Shown piece after piece: positions 56,641-64,000 of a stretch of 64,000 bases of DNA. This DNA comes from Motacilla alba alba (Eukaryota; Chordata; Aves; Passeriformes; Motacillidae). Location: positions 1 through 64,000 of the forward strand of contig NC_052045.1 of the NCBI RefSeq assembly GCF_015832195.1, in the 5' to 3' direction. Under the pieces are notes generated by a model. The model ran no database searches. It had not been told where the DNA came from and saw nothing but the letters and a program-made list of their open reading frames with translations. Both the position numbers and the translations under genes were made by a program. Within the stretch, counting starts at the first letter, position 1. Every line of letters starts with the position of its first letter.

Positions 56641-59600
56641 GTGTGCTTAGATCTCTGTCACAGTAGCTGTGGTTGATCTCTTTGTGGGCAGTGTAGAAAT
56701 TAATTACTATGTTACGAAGTCTCGATGAAAGTAGAGTAGTGTTATGTCTCTTTTATTATTATCTGAAAAATACGTTAAATAAGAGAAGTGTTGTTCCATC
56801 TTCTCCAATCTTAGAAGTGCACTTGAAAAATAAGTATATTTGTCTTGGTGGCATTCCACAGCATGGAAATACGTTATGGTTTTTAGCTTTTTAAAATTTT
56901 GTTAAATATTTTAACTATGAAGTATGGTCTTGCTATAATAACAGGGCTCCTCAAGGGGTGACTGAACATTTAATATGTTGAGCCAATCTGCTGATTTGTG
57001 AGTGAAATAGTAGTTTTCTTATCGTATAGCAATGAATGAGGGGAATTACTTAATTTAATATTAAGACATTTTATGGCATCTAATTGATGCATACAATGTG
57101 CCAGTTCTAATTGTGACTGTGAATTCATTGCAATACAGAGAATCTGAGTGAGAGTGAAGCCTGTAGTGCCAAGTTTGAATGCTTGTAAACCTAGGAAGAT
57201 GTCTGTGGAGCAGATGGCTTATGGAGGGGTAAAAATGTGAAAAATCCAGACTCAGAAAGTGGAACAGTGGAGAAATGAGTGTTTCTGGCTCCCTGTGGGT
57301 TGCTATATCCAATAAGTCCAGTAATTTCTAAGAGGGTTCTTCTTGTTTTGCTCCTATTTCTCCCCCTTCTTCTTACCTCTCTTTTGAAATGTCTCTTGTC
57401 AGTAGCATTTGTCTTCCCTAAGTGCTTTCTTTTCTTGTCTGTTCCGTCTTGGAGAGGAAATAGCATAAAGGGTTGGACAGGTTAAATAGGAGCAGGAAAG
57501 TTCATTAGTGAATATGATGTGTAATAAAAGTTGGTGACCTATCCATGACCCCCAATGCTGTGCAAAGATTCTTTACCCAGCTGGATGCCATAGAGTTTTT
57601 CTGGTGGTTACTAACAGAATTTTTTATCCAGATAAACTGAGGAGGCTGTTGTAACCAGAAGCTGTACTTCTTTCTCCTTGGGCAGGAATGAAATTTTTAA
57701 TGTCTGTTTCTTGACAAAAGATGAAAATATTCTGACTGGTCTAAGTAATTGTTATCTATAGACTGGGATTCACTGCTGCTCTGCTTTGGGAATACAGTGT
57801 CTGCTGAACTTCCACTAAAGCAAATTTCAAAGCAGTGCAAAAAGTGAATGATATTATCTGCCAGCGTTCTCTAGAAAAGTTTGGAGACGGTAAAATATTT
57901 AGTAGAAGCAATTGCAGTGTTTTTTATTACTTGTTTTTATTTCAATGGTACTGTATTGATGAATGCCAACATTTTTAGTGCTTCACAGACATAGCACAAA
58001 ATAACATGTGATATTCATCTGCTGCTTGCATCACTTGTTGTGAAAATACAGACGTTGGCCGTCATCTGCAAGCCCAGGGTATCTGTTCTTCATTTCATTT
58101 TTCTATTCCTTTCCATTTCAGTGGCACCAGCAGTTAATTACACGTTCACATGTTCTGTAGTATTGTGTTTCTTTTTCTGTAAGCTTGATCACCCCAAACT
58201 GCATGACTGTGTGCGTGTGTAGGCAGGACTGATCTCTGTGATGTGCTCCACCAGAACTGGATTGAAGTCCCCTGTAAGTAGTTCCGTGACTATTTGTTTC
58301 TAGTGCCGTCAGGTATGACAGGAGTTCCAATAAAAGCCTTTATATGTGTATAAACTCCTCTGTGCTTGTAAAAAGACATTTTAAGGTGAAGTAGTGGTAA
58401 TGGTTATATGGTAGGATGATAGCGTTTTATGCAAAAAACATCTTTGTTATGGAGTGGCAAAATTTTATAGTGGTAGATAATTTGCTAAGAGTAAACGGAG
58501 GTTTACACAGAGTGGAGTTCCCCCAGAAGCTGAAAAATAATGCTTTTGCAGGTTGAATCACTAATTTACAAGTAGGTTCTGTGATGAAAATTAATAATGC
58601 TGTTCACCAGCAAGTACAGAAGCTTATTAATTCTCTGGATCTCATCAACCGTGGCACTAAGGATTCACTAAGATGGCTAATGTCAAAGATAATGTACCTG
58701 ATTAGAGCAGAGTCTTCTTTTTTTCACTGAATATGGTTGTACTTTGTCTTGATGCTGTGTTACGTCATACCTGTAAGAGCAGCCGTTTACATTCTTCGTT
58801 GAGGTGTGTGGCAAATCTTGTTTAGCCTAAGAGTTATTTTGTGTTAACCTTTGAAGTTATGGGACTCCATGGCATCTTGCATTATTCTTGACAAGCCTGT
58901 TACTGTCAATTTTGCATTTCTGATTTGTCATAATGAAATTTTAGAGTTCAAACATCAAGCTTCAAATTACTATGGAAGATAAGAGATTACATTTTCATCA
59001 CTGACACTTGAAATTGCTCTCTTACCGTAGCTTAATTGCACAAAGTTTTGTTTCCTTTTAAATACAAATGAAGCAAGTTTAGCAAAGGTCAGAGTCAGAT
59101 AAGATTTTCAAAGGTTAAGGCTCAGTTTTGAGAAAAAATATTTCAGAGTGTGCAACTTCAGAAATTACTTCATAATGTGGGGATGCGAACAAAAGCAGCT
59201 ATGATGTATCTCTTTGCCTGGGATTGCCAGTGGCTGGAAATACTGTGTGTGATTTGTGGTTTTTTTCTTTTATTTTGATCTCTAAAGCATAGACATTGGC
59301 TAATCTTCTATTTTATCCAAATATAGTCTCTCTCTATCTATTTGTAGGATATAATGTAAAGCCTATTGCCCTAGAAGCAATGTGTTAACATCTCTGGTTA
59401 AGTGCAATATTTACTGCCTGTTAACACAAATATATGTCATCTCTGGAAATGATTCCATGAAAAGGCAGATGCCTGAAAATGTCAGTCATTCATCATCTGT
59501 GGATAAGTTGTTGGCTTACCATCAGTATCAGTTTAACACTTCACCATGGCCTGGAGCACTTGGTTTCCATCCTTCAGGCAGATCCAACTCTCATGGGAAG

Positions 59601-62600
59601 CAAAAAGCTTTGTTTGAAAAATGGCAGAACCCGTGAAATGTTTGTGTAAAAACTATATATGCATATGTATGGAATTTGTGTTTTGGTCTAATTCAGGTAA
59701 TGACTGAACTGATTGTTCTTGTTGTGTGTGTGGCTTTGCAAAGATCATTTAAAAAGTTTTAAAATATTTTTATTTTCTATGTTGCCAGATCAGAAAATGA
59801 CCATCACATTACTAACTTTAAAATACAAACCTGTATTTATACTTCTTTGAAATGTTATATTAATTTTCCTAATTTCTTTTCAGATAACAGAAGATTTCCT
59901 GGCAACCTATCATGCCAACTATGGCTTCCATGCAGATGAGACAGATACTTCATCTGTTTCTGGTACAGCCACTGAAAGTAAGCAACCAGTAAGTTCTAAG
60001 AAATCAGGAACACATCCATCAGCAAATGAGACAGGACAAAAACAAACAGATCCAAAACAAAAATTGGAAAAAAGGAAGCTAGAGCCAGGTAAGTGACAAA
60101 GCCCTTTCCTCTGCGTAGGCTGTGACCTGTATTGTACTGAGGGAAAACTGGCAGTTGATTGTTATCTGGTTCAGCAAAGATAAGGTTGTGCTGGTAATTT
60201 GCAGAATGGTTCTAAAATTGTGTGGTACTTCATAGGTGTCCTCCTGAATCTGTATACCAGAGGAAAAAAAGCAAGGCATGTTCAGAATTTCTCTGTGAGC
60301 AAGCAAAAATTATTACAAATCTGATGGAATATAAACGTTTATGCTCCCATGTTTAATGTGTTACCATAACTGAATTAAACTCTTGTATTTAGGGTGGTTT
60401 CATGTTGAAGAAGACAGGAACACAAATGTTTATGTGACAGGTAAGTAATAGTGTTTATTTATCTACTTTGAGCTAAAGATGGCAAAAGAGACTCATGTAT
60501 GTCTCTAATATTATCTATTCAATCTGTCACTTGCAAGCTGCTTAATGTTATATTCCTGACTGAGTAGTGTCTTTGTGACCTTTAAATTGCAGATGTAGGA
60601 AAGAAGTAGAATGGATGGATTCTGTGCTTTTATCTGTTAAATGGGATTTTCTCTGAGCTGTATCAGCCAAGTCACTAATTTATTCTTCTATAAGAAAAAC
60701 AGTTTCTGCAGGCTTTTAAGGCACAGGATAATGACAGGTTTATGATGAGACAGCGGATCAACTATATGCATCACTTAATCTATAATTTTAATTTGCTCTA
60801 ATAAATAATTACTAGGTAAGGAGGCGGAAACAGTAAAAAAATGTTGGGAACAGAGTAAGAAAGTAATGTGAAAGCTCAAAGGAAACTATCTGTGCACTTA
60901 TTTATTGCAGTGTTTCTCTACCTCTTTTGGATGGTGGGGTGCTATCTTTAGATGCATATACTTAGGTACATTTGGTGGTTGTGAGCAGTCGCAGGAGTCC
61001 ACATACTTGCATTTCCACAATCATTTTCAAAAAGATTCCAAAATCTTCATGCAGGCCAAACTAGCATGGACATCCACATAATTTTCTCATCCGTTTTGGT
61101 GTTTTTCTTATCCTCAATTCAGAGTTCAGTTCTTAAAATCTTTATACATTAGCAGCTACTCTTTGTATTGAGTTTGTGAGTGAAGAAAACAGTTGTCTCT
61201 TTATAAGTTGTGCTCTTATGGGGTTTTTTTCTCGTCTCTGATACTTAGAAGTGCGGTGGAACTTGAAGCTTGTGCAGGAGAGTTTCATTTGCAGAGGCCT
61301 TTGTGTCTGCTGCAGTGTTGATGATGTGTGACAATAAATCTCTAGGTGTGCATATTAGGGAGCACAGAGATTTTTCTGTGCATTACACTTATTATGAAAT
61401 ACAAGGATTTTCAGAATACTAGTATGAAGTAATGCTTAGAAGGTAAGGCCCAAGGGCAGCGGTCTCTTGGAGTGTATGTAAAATGTTCTCCTTTTTGGTA
61501 TCTTTAGTTTAAATAAACGCTACGGGAAGATTTGTTCTAATGAGGCTTTTTTAAAAATAGACCATACTTAAGCCTTCTGTTTGAATTTATTTTGCAGGTT
61601 TACCTCCAGACATTACGAAAGATGAATTTGTACAAGTCATGTCAAAATGTGGTATCATCATGCGAGATCCTCAGACAGAAGAACACAAGATCAAACTGTA
61701 CAAAGATAAGGAAGGAAATCTTAAAGGAGATGGCCTCTGTTGTTATCTGAAGGTTAGTGGTGTGCTGAAATGCACTTTTCCATCCCTCTGAAGGCACATA
61801 TGGCCATTGTTTCAGAATCACATTAATAAGATTCTTGAAAATCTAAAGCACAATTTGGAATATAGGCGTCCGTTTTAACGATTTACTCAGAAATGCCCAC
61901 TTAGCTCATTTGTTTCCTCTTATCCAACCTCACCTCACTCTCGGCCTGGAAATGGCCATAATACCTGCTGAACGTGTCTTTGCACACTCCTGTCTTGGGT
62001 GCCCGAGGTGATGGGCTGAAATGGGAGGATTTTCACCTTTTACTTTGAAAATATGCCTCTGTGTAACCAAAAATAGAGAAATAATGAGCCAGGAAGAAAC
62101 ATACTATAGTCCTGTGTTTACAACTTTTAATTGAGAGCTGGCTTGGTTCAGAAGTGTGCTTTCATTCTTTATTAAGCTTTAAAAGTTTAGGCCGCAATAC
62201 TATTTCCTTACGTGTTGCACTTGTGAATCATTTGGAAAGTTGGTGATGGCAAGTGCAGCCAGCTTTAGTTCTGCGAGAAGCACCAGGTAGTACTAAATCA
62301 AATGGCTTGTAGTCTGTGCTATTTTTGTGATTGTAGTAGTTAGGACAGTGGAGTGCACAAGCATAAACACTGTCTTTACTCTAAAGGACTTTTAGGAAAA
62401 CATTAAAAATTACCTAAGTCTCAACATCTGCTGTTCTTGGAAAAGTGATACAAGTTTTATAGGAAATCAGTCCCCTGAAACCCTTTTATTCTTGCTTTTA
62501 AGTTCATCAGCTTGCTTAGATATTGCAGATTTGTGTCTATGACATATTTGAATGAAATATATGCAGCTGTTTTTGGAAGTATTAATCAATTACAACAGGA

Positions 62601-62945
62601 GTGAAGAAATACTGGGTTTTGATCAAGAAAACAGTGCCAGCTGTGCATCAGAAGACAGCATTATGGTTGTCAGGAACGGGGACTTGATTCTTAGCACAGT
62701 ATACTTAATGACATGTTCTTGGAATACAATTTGATTTTGCCATGTGCTTTAAAGTTTGTGCTGTGTTTTATCTTCAAATAGAGAGAATCAGTTCAACTTG
62801 CTTTGAGGCTTCTGGATGAAGCAGAAATCCGAGGCTATAAATTGCATGTTGAAGTTGCAAAGTTCCAACTGAAGGGGGAGTATGATGCAAGCAAAAAGAA
62901 GAAGAAATGTAAAGACTACAAGAAGAAGTTGTCACAGCAGCAGAA
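56172..62945 (+). CDS. HTATSF1: HTATSF1 (Tat-SF1), splicing/elongation factor, 5' part only
   Basis: Nuclear RNA-binding protein. Family knowledge: the orthologue of yeast Cus2, it associates with the U2 snRNP (SF3B1) and with transcription elongation factors. Five coding exons here (56172-56348, 59884-60088, 60393-60440, 61598-61752, 62782-62945) join in phase to 249 codons plus two bases. Visible: acidic N-terminus; the conserved YEWDLEKKAWFPK; GWFHVEEDRNTNVYVTGLPP opening the first RRM (about residues 127-225); GDGLCCYLK as its RNP1 region; and a lysine-rich KKKKKCKDYKKK segment near the end. The second RRM-like (UHM) domain and the long acidic tail lie beyond the right edge. The start is chosen because MSG..GNEEF matches the family and has A at -3; the frame is open further upstream. 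Confidence 0.96.
59884..60088 (+). CDS. HTATSF1: HTATSF1 exon 2
   Basis: Acceptor AATTTCTTTTCAG, donor CCAG/GTAAGT. Starts ITEDFLATYHANYGFHADE (human ITEDFIATYQANYGF), then a Ser/Thr/Lys-rich linker ending EKRKLEP. Phase 0 in, 1 out. Confidence 0.96.
60393..60440 (+). CDS. HTATSF1: HTATSF1 exon 3
   Basis: Acceptor CTCTTGTATTTAG, donor ACAG/GTAAGT. Reads GWFHVEEDRNTNVYVT, the first RRM strand (RNP2). Phase 1 in and out. Confidence 0.97.
61598..61752 (+). CDS. HTATSF1: HTATSF1 exon 4
   Basis: Acceptor TTTATTTTGCAG, donor AAG/GTTAGT. Reads LPPDITKDEFVQVMSKCGII, MRDPQTEEHKIKLYKD and GDGLCCYLK: core of the first RRM. Phase 1 in, 0 out. Confidence 0.97.
62782..62945 (+). CDS. HTATSF1: HTATSF1 exon 5
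   Basis: Acceptor TTATCTTCAAATAG, donor CAGAA/GTTTGT. Reads RESVQLALRLLDEAEIRGYK then HVEVAKFQLKGEYDAS and the lysine-rich stretch. Phase 0 in, 2 out. The next exon (expected to begin QLDW) is not in the window. Confidence 0.95.
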
Positions 62946-64000
62946 GTTTGTATTTTTTATTTCAGTAAAATATTGCTTGACTTCTATGTGCTATTAGTAA
63001 AGCGGTGCTTTCTTTCAAATACAGTGCTAAGTTTTGCAAAGGTTAAAATCTTACCTGACAGTGAAATAGCTTAACTATTGCACGTTTGAAGGGAGCTAAC
63101 TCCTAAATTAAGTGTTTATATGATGAACTTCTTTGTGATTTGCATATTAAATCAATACACAGGGAGTAATGGTGCCTTCAGATGTAGAAGAAAATATTAC
63201 AACTCTGGGGAAGTAAGACTCTCTTCCTCTTCAGTGGATGAGAGCATGCAAGTCCTGTCACAATATCTGGGCTTACTGTTGGAAGGTCATAACACTCTGG
63301 CTGCTCACATATATTTAGTGCCATTCTGCAGTAGTTGCAAAGGGCAAGAAGTGCTTGCTGTTAGGAGCAAATACTAAATTATCTCTGTAGAGTTCCCCAG
63401 ATGTCTCTTTCTGTTACAAAATATACTGGGTTTTGAGTTGTACCTTGATTCATTTTGTCTCTTAGAAATTGTTCTTCTGCCTTTTGGAACCAAGAAGATG
63501 CAGATTAAAGAAGAAAAAACTCTGAATATTTTTGATATTTCAATGAAAGCAACATTCACTAAGCATTGTAAATAGTAATGCAGAAATAGTTAAGGGGAGC
63601 AAGGCTTCTTGATACCTTATCAATTAAAGCCAGAAATATATCTGCCCAAAAAATACACTGATGGTTCTTGCTGTAACAAGTCTCCAGTGTGTACGCGGGT
63701 GTATGAAAATTATGAAATTGCATTTGACAGCAATTTGTGTGACTAAAAGGTCTGTGTTGCTTTTGAGTTGAAGAGTTGAATTTACTGGTATAACTACTCT
63801 CTTTGGAAATCCAAGTTTTCTTCAGCTAAAGTAGCAGGTACAAGAAGAAACTTAAGATTTCCCCACCCCAGTGTATGATCTTGAGATTTAAAAGTGTAAG
63901 TAAACATGTGGGGGTTTTTGTAATAGGATATGAAGTGGGCCTTTCTATGAGAAATAAGATTTGCTGTGAGAAGGCGAAGTCCTAGAACAGATGCGCTCGG
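62946..64000 (+). other. HTATSF1 intron 5, truncated by window edge
   Basis: No coding match to the next HTATSF1 segment is visible up to 64000, so this is read as intron. No repeat or RNA gene recognised. Confidence 0.7.

Overview
This is a vertebrate nuclear window, almost certainly from a bird. Coding sequence is split into short exons with GT-AG introns, and CR1-type LINE tails are scattered through it. The gene order ADGRG4 - BRS3 - HTATSF1, all on the + strand, matches the conserved block known from human Xq26.3, which lies in the ancestral chicken chromosome 4 segment. The BRS3 copy has the mixed GRPR/BRS-3 binding residues expected of the avian 'BRS-3.5' type. I cannot name the species.

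Left part (1-8.6 kb) is repeat-rich. Positions 1-5.84 kb hold four head-to-tail units of about 1.7 kb. Units 2 and 3 share roughly 690 bp that look identical, and unit 4 is diverged and truncated. On the minus strand the units carry small blocks flanked by good splice signals and readable in one codon phase. One 14-codon block differs between copies only at synonymous third positions. This may be a duplicated and decaying exon cluster of an unidentified minus-strand gene running off the left edge. It is followed by 62 uninterrupted copies of a 16-bp minisatellite (5974-6965), then a degenerate array of about 42 bp (about 7.75-8.28 kb).

Middle part (12.9-36.8 kb) is an adhesion GPCR, ADGRG4 (formerly GPR112). 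I placed 21 exons by splice sites, phase continuity and family resemblance: a short Ser/Thr/Pro stub, SEA-like strands, the GAIN domain with an intact GPS (HL/T), the seven-helix domain and a short tail. A possible signal-peptide exon lies at 12898-12988. Neither the pentraxin domain nor the multi-kilobase mucin-like exon of the mammalian protein is visible. The intact model is about 930 residues, against about 3,000 in human.

Right part: 36.8-45.7 kb is intergenic. BRS3 (45679-50146) is a complete three-exon class A GPCR of 396 residues. 50.3-55.7 kb is intergenic. HTATSF1 starts in a CpG island at about 55.8-56.6 kb; its first five coding exons (249 codons, through the first RRM) are present and the rest lies beyond the right edge. 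The two receptors are membrane proteins and HTATSF1 is a nuclear splicing and transcription factor. The three share conserved synteny, not an evident common pathway.
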